From the NCBI RefSeq assembly GCF_949287625.1, contig NZ_CASEGO010000090.1, forward strand, positions 1-17,610: 17,610 bases of DNA, written 5' to 3'. Under the pieces are notes generated by a model. The model was not told the DNA's origin, did not search any database, and saw nothing but the letters and a program-made list of their open reading frames with translations. The translations under genes were made by a program, and so were the position numbers. How positions within the stretch are numbered: the first letter of the stretch is position 1; every line of letters starts with the position of its first letter. Shown here one piece after another: positions 1 to 6,218 of the stretch. This stretch comes from an uncultured Brachyspira sp. GTDB taxonomy: Bacteria > Spirochaetota > Brachyspiria > Brachyspirales > Brachyspiraceae.

Positions 1-20
1 CTAAAAATGCAGTTCTTTTG

Positions 21-44
21 GTTCTTTTATACCAATAAAAGAAC
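21..44. other. Perfect 10-bp hairpin
   Basis: GTTCTTTTAT (21-30) pairs perfectly with ATAAAAGAAC (35-44) around the 4-nt loop ACCA. It is followed on the + strand by a second small hairpin, GGGC-AAA-GCCC (54-64). There is no T-tract on the + strand, so it is not an obvious rho-independent terminator. The octamer GTTCTTTT also occurs just upstream (12-19) as a direct repeat. A relative of this segment lies at about 17433-17485, where a GC-rich insert separates the two GTTCTTT words. Confidence 0.6.
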
Positions 45-126
45 TGGGGTGCGGGGCAAAGCCCTGCAAATATCAAAATTTAAAAAATTTATTTTTTGAC
101 AAACTGTATTTGTTTAGGTATATACT
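37..126 (+). repeat. Repeat module A, copy 1
   Basis: This module runs from AAAAGAACTGGGGTG (37-51) through GGGCAAAGCCCTGCAAATAT (54-73) to a conserved end containing TTGACA and TTGTTTAGGTATATA. A second copy is at 356-466. Between the two shared blocks this copy has only 2 nt (CG), whereas copy 2 has 21 nt. An inverted relative sits at about 12923-12982. This is the shortest version and may be closest to the ancestral form. Confidence 0.75.
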
Positions 127-147
127 AAAGATTTTTAAGTTTGTCAA
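96..147. promoter_or_regulatory. Symmetrical double promoter-like block sharing one -10
   Basis: Forward reading: TTGACA (96-101), 17 nt, TATATA (119-124). Reverse reading: TTGACA (complement of TGTCAA at 142-147), 17 nt, and the same self-complementary TATATA. The arms extend to TTGACAAACT (96-105) and AGTTTGTCAA (138-147), so the block is an interrupted palindrome. Each half matches the vegetative -35 perfectly and the -10 at 4/6 with ideal spacing. The two polymerases could not occupy it at once. No gene lies close downstream on either side, so it could drive repeat RNAs or be a protein-binding palindrome. Geometry is seen directly; promoter activity is inferred. Confidence 0.5.
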
Positions 148-226
148 TTTTTTTATTCAACTTTTTCCCGCCGCAAAAAGTTGCAAAAAGTGCAAATATA
201 AAAATAATACTAAATAGTACTAATTA
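131..226. repeat. 96-bp direct repeat, left copy
   Basis: Positions 131-226 match 17515-17610 at 95 of 96 positions; the single difference is A at 198 against C at 17582. The block holds a T-rich run, the hairpin at 158-183, then AAAAAGTGCAAATATAAAAA and a TAATACTAAATAGTAC stretch. The right copy reaches the end of the window, so the repeat may extend further there. Both copies keep the same short reading frame ending at TAG, but there is no start or ribosome site that supports translation. The frame is probably an accident of conserved DNA. Confidence 0.9.
158..183. other. 9-bp stem-loop inside the 96-bp repeat
   Basis: CAACTTTTT (158-166) pairs perfectly with AAAAAGTTG (175-183) around an 8-nt GC-rich loop, CCCGCCGC. 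The same structure is present at the right end of the window (17542-17567). A T- or A-tract lies on either side, but the geometry is not that of a classical terminator, because the stem is AT-rich and the GC is in the loop. A conserved GC-rich loop on an AT stem could be a binding or RNA-structure signal. Function unknown. Confidence 0.6.
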
Positions 227-355
227 TGTATTACATGTAGAATAAATTATTAAATTTAACCTAAAATAAAGCCTTTCGCTACCGAAGGTACGCAGAGCGG
301 GCGGGCTGTGCCTGCTTCTTTGTGGCACACATGGCTACGGCACGGACAGCGTCAC

Positions 356-466
356 AAAAGAACTGGGGTGCTGCGTAGCACACAGAGTGGTGGGCAAAGC
401 CCTGCAAATATTTAAAATTAAAAAAAATAATTTTTTGACAAATTATAATTGTTTAGGTATATATTA
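356..466 (+). repeat. Repeat module A, copy 2, with 21-nt insert
   Basis: AAAAGAACTGGGGTG (356-370) and GGGCAAAGCCCTGCAAATAT (392-411) match copy 1. They are separated by a 21-nt GC-rich insert (371-391) that includes CTGCGTAGCACACAG. The 3' part again ends with TTGACA (435-440) and TTGTTTAGGTATATA. Unlike copy 1, it is not followed by the inverted TGTCAA half, so the double palindrome is incomplete here. Confidence 0.75.
435..463 (+). promoter_or_regulatory. Promoter-like site upstream of the hydrolase gene
   Basis: TTGACA (435-440), a 17-nt spacer and TATATA (458-463) point toward the hydrolase gene at 632. The -35 is perfect, the spacing ideal and the -10 matches 4/6. A start near 470 would give an untranslated leader of about 160 nt. 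The site belongs to repeat module A, so the gene may be using a repeat-borne promoter. No better match was found between 464 and 631. Confidence 0.4.
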
Positions 467-631
467 ATTAAAAACTATAATTATTAAAATTATTGTATGA
501 TAATATTAATATATGTATGCAAAAAATTATATAAAGTATTTTTAAAATAAACATTATAGTTATTATAGGGCTTTACTTTTTAGTTAATTAAAATTAAAAT
601 ATTTAAAATATTAAAGCAAAAGTTTATTATT

Positions 632-1576
632 ATGGATATATTTTTTGAAGAGTATATAAAAATAAATGGCATAGAAGAGTATTTTATACATTATCCTAAA
701 AGATCAAATACATCATTAATATTTCTGCATGGCGGACCTGGTGAAAGTGAGGCATATTTTTTATATAAAATGCATTCAAAAACTCAAAATTATAATTTAA
801 TATATTATGATCAAAGAGGAGCTGGAAAAACTCAGTCAAAAAATAAATCAAAAGAAAATGATATAACAATAGAAAACTTATTATTAGATTTGAAAGAAAC
901 TATTAATTATGTAAAAGAAAAATACAAGTCAAAATATATTATTTTACTAGGTCATTCTTTTGGAAGTGTTTTAGGTATTGAGTTTATAAAAAAATATCCT
1001 AACATAGTTTCAGCATATATTGGAATGGGTCAGGTTGTTAATTTCAAAACAGGTGAGAAAATAGGATTTGATTATTGTTTTGATTTAGTTAAAAAAAGCG
1101 GCAGTAAAAAATATATTGACAAAATGTGTAAATTAAAAAATTATCCTTTTAATATAAATAAGAACAATGTTTTTGATTTGTTTAAAAGTTTCAGAGAAGT
1201 GCAGGCTGAATATAAATTGGCTGGATATTATGAAGGACAAGATAAATTAAAAAAGATTATAAAACAAAGTCCTATATATTCATTTAAAGATATGTTTAAT
1301 TTTAGTCCATTAACATTAAACAAAAATATAATATATTATTTACTAGATTATGATACAAGCAAATTTACTAATTTTAATATACCGATATTTTTTATATGCG
1401 GTAAAAATGATTGGCAAGTGCCCACTGTAACAGTGCAGGAATATTATAAACAGATAAAAGCTCCAGATAAAGACATATTTATAATAGAAAATGCAGGACA
1501 TCTTCTAAACATAGAAAATACATATGAATATAATATCACTGTAGAAGGAATATGCAGCAGAATTAGCGGACAGTAA
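632..1576 (+). CDS. Alpha/beta hydrolase, proline iminopeptidase-like
   Basis: A 314-residue serine hydrolase of the alpha/beta fold without an obvious signal peptide, so probably cytoplasmic. Visible motifs are HGGPGES at residues 33-39 (oxyanion region typical of the prolyl aminopeptidase branch), DQRGAGKT at 60-67, the nucleophile elbow GHSFGS with Ser109, GKNDWQVP with the likely catalytic Asp260, and NAGHLLN with His290. The triad and length fit the family. HGGPG and DQRG favour an aminopeptidase-type peptidase, but substrate cannot be fixed from sequence. The ATG at 632 has no clear Shine-Dalgarno sequence; it is kept because the conserved N-terminus starts soon after. It stands alone on the + strand, converges with the TPR gene 4 bp away, and no terminator is visible between them. 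Confidence 0.9.
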   Translation: MDIFFEEYIKINGIEEYFIHYPKRSNTSLIFLHGGPGESEAYFLYKMHSKTQNYNLIYYDQRGAGKTQSKNKSKENDITIENLLLDLKETINYVKEKYKSKYIILLGHSFGSVLGIEFIKKYPNIVSAYIGMGQVVNFKTGEKIGFDYCFDLVKKSGSKKYIDKMCKLKNYPFNINKNNVFDLFKSFREVQAEYKLAGYYEGQDKLKKIIKQSPIYSFKDMFNFSPLTLNKNIIYYLLDYDTSKFTNFNIPIFFICGKNDWQVPTVTVQEYYKQIKAPDKDIFIIENAGHLLNIENTYEYNITVEGICSRISGQ

Positions 1577-1580
1577 ATAT

Positions 1581-3158
1581 TTATTTTGCTGCCTCTGTAT
1601 TTAATATTTTGTATCCTAATTTTCTTGATTCTTCTAAATAATGATTGCTTTTTTCTGTATATTCCTTCATCTTTTCTGCAGTAATTGTTGTTAATTTTGA
1701 ATATTCATCATAAACTAATGATAAATAATAATAACTTTCTGCTAATACAGATTTTGATTTATTGTTTTTTATAGATTGTAAAAAATTATATTCAGATTCT
1801 TTTAAATCTTTTACCTGTTTTTCCACTTTATATCTGTAAAGGGATACTATACCTTTATTATTTAAAAGATAAAAATTATTCCTTTCAATATTAAGTCCGT
1901 ATTCTATATCTTTTTGGGCATTATCCAAACTGTTAATGTCATTATTTATTTTATAGTCTATTAAATATAGCCAGCCTCTGTTTATATATATTGAAGTGTT
2001 GTTTTTATCAATATTCAAAGCCTTATTATAATTATCTAATGACATATCGAAATATTTTTTATCCTTTGTGTTTTTATATTTTTCATTATAGAGATCAGAA
2101 TATATAAGCAAAGTACTTAAATCATCTGTATTATTATTATCTTCAACTGCTCTTTTATAATCATTTAATGCAAGGGTAAAATAATTTTCATCAGCTGTAT
2201 AATGATATTTTTTTGTATATAGAACGGATCTATCCTTTAATACATCAATATTGCTTTCTTCATTAAAGTTATTAATATCCATAATTTTATTATAATCTTT
2301 CAAAGCGGCATTAAAATATTTATCATCTGAAGTTTCCTGATATTTTTTACTGAATAGTAATGCTCTGCTTTTTAATACGGCTGTATTGTTATCATTTGAG
2401 TTCAGTATCCTTGTATATATACTTATAGCATTATCATCATTTCCATTTTCAACTTCTTTTATAGCCATAAGTGATAATTCATTAATATCAAGATTCTCTT
2501 CAGAGTTTTTATTCTTTTTTACAACATTCCAAAAAACATTGTCTCCTTTTTTATTGTATTTATAGTAATCATTTTTTAATACAAGTTTATCGCCGTCATA
2601 ATTTGTATTAATAATTTTATTGTCATTATCTATTGATATTCCTTCAGAATAAATTTCTTTATTTTCATTATTATTTTCTTCATCATTACTTATATTATCT
2701 TTTATATTAATATCATCATATCCTTGTTTTTTATCAGAACTGCCTCTAAATAATAATGTTCCAACTATAATTGTTGCTAATGCCGAAATAAAAACAATAA
2801 CAACAGTCCTTGTATCCAAACTGTTTATAAATTGATTATTATCCAAAAACGAATTAAAACTATTAATATACTCATCATATTTTATATCCATTAGATAATC
2901 TAAGTTCTTTTTTATATTGTTTCTGTTCAGAATATCATTTTTATTGCTTATTACCATATTTGTATAAAAATTGGTGTTTATATTTGAGTATGCAGTATTT
3001 TGAGTTACAGTATTTGAATTATATATCCATAAACATATTCCAGCTATTATTACAGCTATAAATAGTATAATTGTTAACATAATACCATTTGAAGATAGCT
3101 TTTCATTTGCATATTCATAACTTTCATCATTTTTTATAAAATTATGCTCTTGTTCCAT
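1581..3158 (-). CDS. Membrane-anchored TPR-like repeat protein
   Basis: I do not recognise a specific function. The 525-residue product has a short hydrophilic N-terminus, a hydrophobic segment at about 26-46, a roughly 70-residue Asn-rich loop, a second hydrophobic segment at about 118-137, an acidic Asn/Glu/Asp-rich linker, and from about residue 220 a TPR-like superhelix. Consecutive repeats share a pattern close to LLY-x-KKY-x2-T-x-D-x2-YF-x2-AL-x-DY with periods near 42-45 residues, longer than the usual 34. The two hydrophobic segments suggest insertion in the inner membrane with both ends on the same side, and TPRs usually serve as protein-docking surfaces. Reading opens with TTG-ATG-ATG; the second ATG (3158) is chosen because an AGGA lies 7 nt upstream of it, against 4 nt for the first. 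It is transcribed separately from the ankyrin gene, 90 bp upstream. Confidence 0.85.
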   Translation of the reverse strand: MEQEHNFIKNDESYEYANEKLSSNGIMLTIILFIAVIIAGICLWIYNSNTVTQNTAYSNINTNFYTNMVISNKNDILNRNNIKKNLDYLMDIKYDEYINSFNSFLDNNQFINSLDTRTVVIVFISALATIIVGTLLFRGSSDKKQGYDDINIKDNISNDEENNNENKEIYSEGISIDNDNKIINTNYDGDKLVLKNDYYKYNKKGDNVFWNVVKKNKNSEENLDINELSLMAIKEVENGNDDNAISIYTRILNSNDNNTAVLKSRALLFSKKYQETSDDKYFNAALKDYNKIMDINNFNEESNIDVLKDRSVLYTKKYHYTADENYFTLALNDYKRAVEDNNNTDDLSTLLIYSDLYNEKYKNTKDKKYFDMSLDNYNKALNIDKNNTSIYINRGWLYLIDYKINNDINSLDNAQKDIEYGLNIERNNFYLLNNKGIVSLYRYKVEKQVKDLKESEYNFLQSIKNNKSKSVLAESYYYLSLVYDEYSKLTTITAEKMKEYTEKSNHYLEESRKLGYKILNTEAAK

Positions 3159-3248
3159 CATCAAATCCTGATATTAGTAGGTTATTTATCGGATTGAGTT
3201 TTATAAAAAAAAATAAATATGATAACTAAATAAGAATTTTTTTTGAAT

Positions 3249-4004
3249 TTAAATATTTTCGTTATATTTTTCAATTAGATTAATAATTTTTTCATTATTT
3301 GTATTATACGCATAATCTAAGGCAGTATTTGAAGTATCATCGATTATATTGATATCAGCACCATATTCCAATAACATTTTTACTATTTCTATATTTTCCC
3401 TTATAACAGCAAACATTAAAGCATTTTTACCATCATTGCTTACAATATCAGAATCAGCATTATTTTCAAGTAAAATACTTACAATATCTTTATGACCGCT
3501 GATGACAGATTGTATTAATGCTGTGTATCCTATATTATTTTTATAGTTTATATCTATATTAAGTGATATAATTTTTTTTATAATATCTTCATTTCCTTTA
3601 ATGCATGATTCTATAAGAATATTATTTCCATCATTATTTATTTGATTAATGTCGGCCTTGTTTTCAAGTAGTGTATTAAAAACATCTATATGCCCGTTTG
3701 CCGCAGCTGCCATAACAGCATTATATCCGAATATATTAGAAATATTTATATCCGCACCGTATTCTATAAGTAATTTTACTATATTGTTATGCCCGTTAAA
3801 TGAAGCAAGCATAATAGGTGATATTTTATCCTTATCAAGTATATTAACATCAACACCAGACTCAATCAATTCTTTTGCACCTTCATAATTGCCATGTTCA
3901 GCATATATAAAAAGTCTGTCTTCTTCCTTGTTAATATCATATTTTGACTGAGAATATAAAAGTCCAGTCAATATGAAAATTACTATAAAAATATGTTTTG
4001 TCAT
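3249..4004 (-). CDS. Exported ankyrin-repeat protein
   Basis: A 251-residue protein with a typical Sec signal peptide (Lys3, hydrophobic core at about 5-17, probable cleavage near residues 18-20). The rest is almost entirely ankyrin repeats: six full 33-residue units from about residue 28, with phrases such as PIMLASFNGH, NIVKLLIEYGADINI and ALMFAVIREN, and a seventh, C-terminal partial unit. Ankyrin repeats bind proteins and have no catalytic activity of their own; partners here are unknown. Export to the periplasm or surface is inferred from the signal peptide. The start is set by the signal peptide; a GGGG 11 nt upstream is a poor ribosome site. It lies 110 bp downstream of the glycosyltransferase, behind a possible hairpin, so it is probably a separate unit. 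Confidence 0.9.
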   Translation of the reverse strand: MTKHIFIVIFILTGLLYSQSKYDINKEEDRLFIYAEHGNYEGAKELIESGVDVNILDKDKISPIMLASFNGHNNIVKLLIEYGADINISNIFGYNAVMAAAANGHIDVFNTLLENKADINQINNDGNNILIESCIKGNEDIIKKIISLNIDINYKNNIGYTALIQSVISGHKDIVSILLENNADSDIVSNDGKNALMFAVIRENIEIVKMLLEYGADINIIDDTSNTALDYAYNTNNEKIINLIEKYNENI

Positions 4005-4048
4005 ATATAATAATACCCCATTATGTTATATAAAAAATATTATATATA

Positions 4049-4071
4049 ATAAACGGATTATATACGTTTAT
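4049..4071 (-). terminator. Hairpin between glycosyltransferase and ankyrin genes
   Basis: ATAAACG (4049-4055) pairs with CGTTTAT (4065-4071) around a 9-nt loop. Read on the minus strand it lies about 45 nt after the glycosyltransferase stop codon, and a T-rich stretch follows after a gap. The stem is weak and the T-run is not adjacent, so this is only a possible terminator. It could equally be an operator for the ankyrin gene, since it lies in that gene's promoter region. Confidence 0.35.
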
Positions 4072-4114
4072 GTTAAACATTTTTATCATTAATTTTTTAT
4101 AAAAAAATATATGT

Positions 4115-5116
4115 TTATATAGTATCATTTTTATAATATTTATATCTGTTTTCGCTATATCGTATTGATACATCTTTACCAAATATTGTAAACCTTATAT
4201 AATTATATTTAGATTTTATTTTCTTGTAATATTCTTTAATCGTATTTGATTCTATAAAAATAATAAACTCTTTAGAAAAATATTTATTATAATCTTCTTT
4301 ATTTATATTTTTTATAACTTTATTTAAAGTATTTTTTATAGTATAAAAAACTTTTCTTTCATCTTCCACTTTAAAATTTTTTGTTCTAAAAGCTAAAAAT
4401 GCTTCACCTTCTATATATTTTGCAAATGATAATGATTTACTTTCCCAAAAATTATATTTAGTGTAGAAGTCTTCTAATATTTCTAAATATTTTTTTATAT
4501 CATCAGATAATTTTTTTATATTTTTTTCTGTATTATCTGTAGATTGTCCTGCTCTTTTAATATAATGATAATTGGTATTATATTCAAAGCTAACATTTTT
4601 TGTATACATTAAAAGTTCATGAGAAAATATACCGTCTTCCCCAGGGTGAAGATTAATAGGGTATCTTAAATATTTATAATTATCTAATATTGATCTTTTT
4701 ATAAACATTGACCAAGTAGGAAGTGCTGAATGATAATCTTTATTAACTCTTTTATCTAAGTTCCAAAAAGTACTTAATACCACTAAATCGCTGTTATTTT
4801 TTTCAGCATTGTTATAAAAAACTTCAATAAAATCATTATCTATATAGTCATCACTGTCCATACAAAATATATATTCGCCATTTGCTCTTTCTATACCGTC
4901 ATTTCTAGCTGCAGATACCCCTGCATTTTTTTTATCTATTATTATTATTCTTTTGTCTTTAGAAGCATATTCTTTTAATATTTCAAGTGAATTGTCATAA
5001 GAGCCGTCATTAATACATATTATTTCTAAATCTTTATAAGTTTGATTAATAACGCTTTCCAAACAAGTTTTCAAATAATTTGAAACATTATAAACAGGTA
5101 TTATTATGCTAACCAT
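4115..5116 (-). CDS. Family 2 glycosyltransferase
   Basis: A 333-residue GT-A fold enzyme expected to transfer a sugar from a nucleotide-sugar donor, probably to a cell-surface glycan or glycoconjugate. The N-terminal domain is classical: VSIIIPVYNVSNYL at 2-15, a nucleotide-binding INDGS at 35-39, NAGVSAARNDG at 64-74 and the metal-binding DSDD at 87-90. The C-terminal 120 residues are Lys/Tyr-rich and not diagnostic. No transmembrane segment is evident. The gene starts 3 nt after the stop codon of the Rpn gene (TAA-AAT-ATG) without a good Shine-Dalgarno sequence, so translation is probably coupled and both depend on the Rpn promoter. Donor and acceptor cannot be told; there are no other glycan genes in the window. 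Confidence 0.92.
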   Translation of the reverse strand: MVSIIIPVYNVSNYLKTCLESVINQTYKDLEIICINDGSYDNSLEILKEYASKDKRIIIIDKKNAGVSAARNDGIERANGEYIFCMDSDDYIDNDFIEVFYNNAEKNNSDLVVLSTFWNLDKRVNKDYHSALPTWSMFIKRSILDNYKYLRYPINLHPGEDGIFSHELLMYTKNVSFEYNTNYHYIKRAGQSTDNTEKNIKKLSDDIKKYLEILEDFYTKYNFWESKSLSFAKYIEGEAFLAFRTKNFKVEDERKVFYTIKNTLNKVIKNINKEDYNKYFSKEFIIFIESNTIKEYYKKIKSKYNYIRFTIFGKDVSIRYSENRYKYYKNDTI

Positions 5117-5119
5117 ATT

Positions 5120-6076
5120 TTAAATCTTTTCTATATCCTCTAAACTTAGTCCAGTTATTTTTGATATTTCTTTATTATCCATATTCATATTTTTTAGTTT
5201 TAATGCTATGCTTTTTGCCTTATTAATTTCTCCTTTTTCTATACCTTCTTTTATACCTTCTTTTATACCTTCTTTTATACCTTCTTTTATACCTTCTTTT
5301 ATACCTTCTTCTTTACCTTTCTTAATTCCTTCTTCTATTCCTAATCTTCTCTCCTCATCAAGCATTATTTGATTACCATATAGATATGCTTCTTTTTTCT
5401 CATATTCCATCATCATCAATCTGCTTTTTACAAAATTATTATATTTTTTCTGCACTTCTTCCATTATGGGTTTTTCTTTTACTATTTCAGACATAGATAC
5501 CTCCAAATTTTTGCTTGTAAATATTTTGAGCCAGTAATTTAAATCTTTAGATAATAAGTTTTTCTTAAACTTTTTTAATTCTATTATATGTATCTGTAAA
5601 TGATCTGTTAATAACTTTTTATTATTCATCTCATAAAGCATATAGCAGGAATGTATATTTTTAGTTTTATCTAAATTAAAATTGAGAAGATTAATACTTA
5701 TTACAGGAGTTAATTCATCGTATCTTTCACCATGTTTTAATAATTTACTGTAATTAGCAGCCCAGTAATAAAGTATGCGTTCTGGAAATCTTGAATTGCC
5801 TTGAAGCTGAATTTCTATAATAACAACAGAACCATTTTGAGTAATACATTTAACATCGACTATGGTCTCTTTTAAATTCCTATTTTTCTTTAAATTAAAT
5901 GGAGTGAGAATTTCAACAGAGCGAAAAGTCTTCATATTAGCATTAATCATTATAGAATTAATAAAATCCAAAAGTATAGACTCGCTACTTCCTTTATCAG
6001 TAAATAGGTATCTTATGAAATAATCATTCAAAGGATTGAAATATTTTATTTGTTTTGTATTTAATTTCTTTTCCAT
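5120..6076 (-). CDS. Rpn family PD-(D/E)XK nuclease / putative transposase
   Basis: A 318-residue member of the Rpn/PDDEXK_2 family, DNA endonucleases related to the RecA-independent recombination-promoting RpnA-E proteins and often annotated as transposases. The N-terminal NPLNDYFIRYLF (14-25) is the usual family opening. The nuclease core is seen as IVDVKC with Asp74 and the strand VVIIEIQLQ with Glu88-x-Gln90. A Lys/Glu-rich region contains an EGIK tetrapeptide in tandem, encoded by a 12-bp repeat, and the C-terminus (KEISKITGLSLEDIEKI) looks like the short helix-turn-helix found in this family. No mobile-element ends were seen around it. It is co-transcribed with the glycosyltransferase downstream. 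A perfect consensus promoter lies so close that the ATG should be the first transcribed codon. Confidence 0.9.
   Translation of the reverse strand: MEKKLNTKQIKYFNPLNDYFIRYLFTDKGSSESILLDFINSIMINANMKTFRSVEILTPFNLKKNRNLKETIVDVKCITQNGSVVIIEIQLQGNSRFPERILYYWAANYSKLLKHGERYDELTPVISINLLNFNLDKTKNIHSCYMLYEMNNKKLLTDHLQIHIIELKKFKKNLLSKDLNYWLKIFTSKNLEVSMSEIVKEKPIMEEVQKKYNNFVKSRLMMMEYEKKEAYLYGNQIMLDEERRLGIEEGIKKGKEEGIKEGIKEGIKEGIKEGIKEGIEKGEINKAKSIALKLKNMNMDNKEISKITGLSLEDIEKI
5241..5310 (-). repeat. In-frame 12-bp tandem repeat in the Rpn gene
   Basis: The + strand unit ATACCTTCTTTT occurs five times perfectly (5241-5300), followed by a sixth partial copy to 5310. On the coding strand it encodes repeated Glu-Gly-Ile-Lys. 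Because the unit is a multiple of three, slippage would add or remove tetrapeptides without breaking the frame. The repeat probably forms a charged helical linker between the nuclease core and the C-terminal helices. Confidence 0.9.
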
Positions 6077-6082
6077 AAAGAT

Positions 6083-6111
6083 ATTATACTAAAATAAGAA
6101 TAAATTGTCAA
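6083..6111 (-). promoter_or_regulatory. Perfect consensus promoter of the Rpn-GT2 operon
   Basis: On the minus strand, TTGACA (6111-6106), exactly 17 nt, then TATAAT (6088-6083). Only 6 nt (ATCTTT) separate the -10 hexamer from the ATG at 6076, so the usual start of transcription falls on the A of the start codon. No Shine-Dalgarno sequence fits in that space. This predicts strong transcription and a leaderless message. Confidence 0.8.
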
Positions 6112-6154
6112 AGTTTGTTTAAGTAATTTAGAAATATTAAACTATAATTTTTAT

Positions 6155-6190
6155 ATTAAAAAAGAGATGCTTTATAAAAAACATCTCTTT
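6155..6190 (-). terminator. Rho-independent terminator after the thioredoxin-like gene
   Basis: AAAGAGATG (6161-6169) and CATCTCTTT (6182-6190) form a perfect 9-bp stem with a 12-nt loop. On the minus strand it begins 28 nt after the stop codon of the gene ending at 6219, and the stem runs straight into a T-tract of six T. This is the end of the thioredoxin-like unit and isolates it from the Rpn promoter downstream. Confidence 0.75.
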
Positions 6191-6218
6191 AAAAAAATAT
6201 TAAAAATCAAACAATCAA

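Larger units (their letters stand above)
1..631. repeat. Left intergenic repeat island, no gene
   Basis: This 631-bp stretch holds no credible gene. It is a mosaic of AT-rich sequence and short GC-richer blocks. It contains two diverged direct copies of one module (37-126 and 356-466), a 96-bp block also present at the right end of the window (131-226), several hairpins, and TTGACA/TATATA promoter-like pairs. A GC-rich patch at about 271-405, with words such as TACCGAAGGTA, CTTCTTTGTGGCAC and GACAGCGTCAC, recurs partly in inverted form inside the element at 12855-13130. Function is unknown. The seqence suggests intergenic repeats that have grown by nested short insertions. Confidence 0.8.

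Noticed and set aside
1..631. CRISPR array suggested by repeated short words
   Set aside because: The repeated blocks are irregular in length and spacing, only two or three copies occur, and no cas gene is in the window.
5120..6076. Rpn-family gene as evidence of an intact insertion sequence
   Set aside because: No terminal inverted repeats or target duplications were found beside it, and it forms an operon with the glycosyltransferase.
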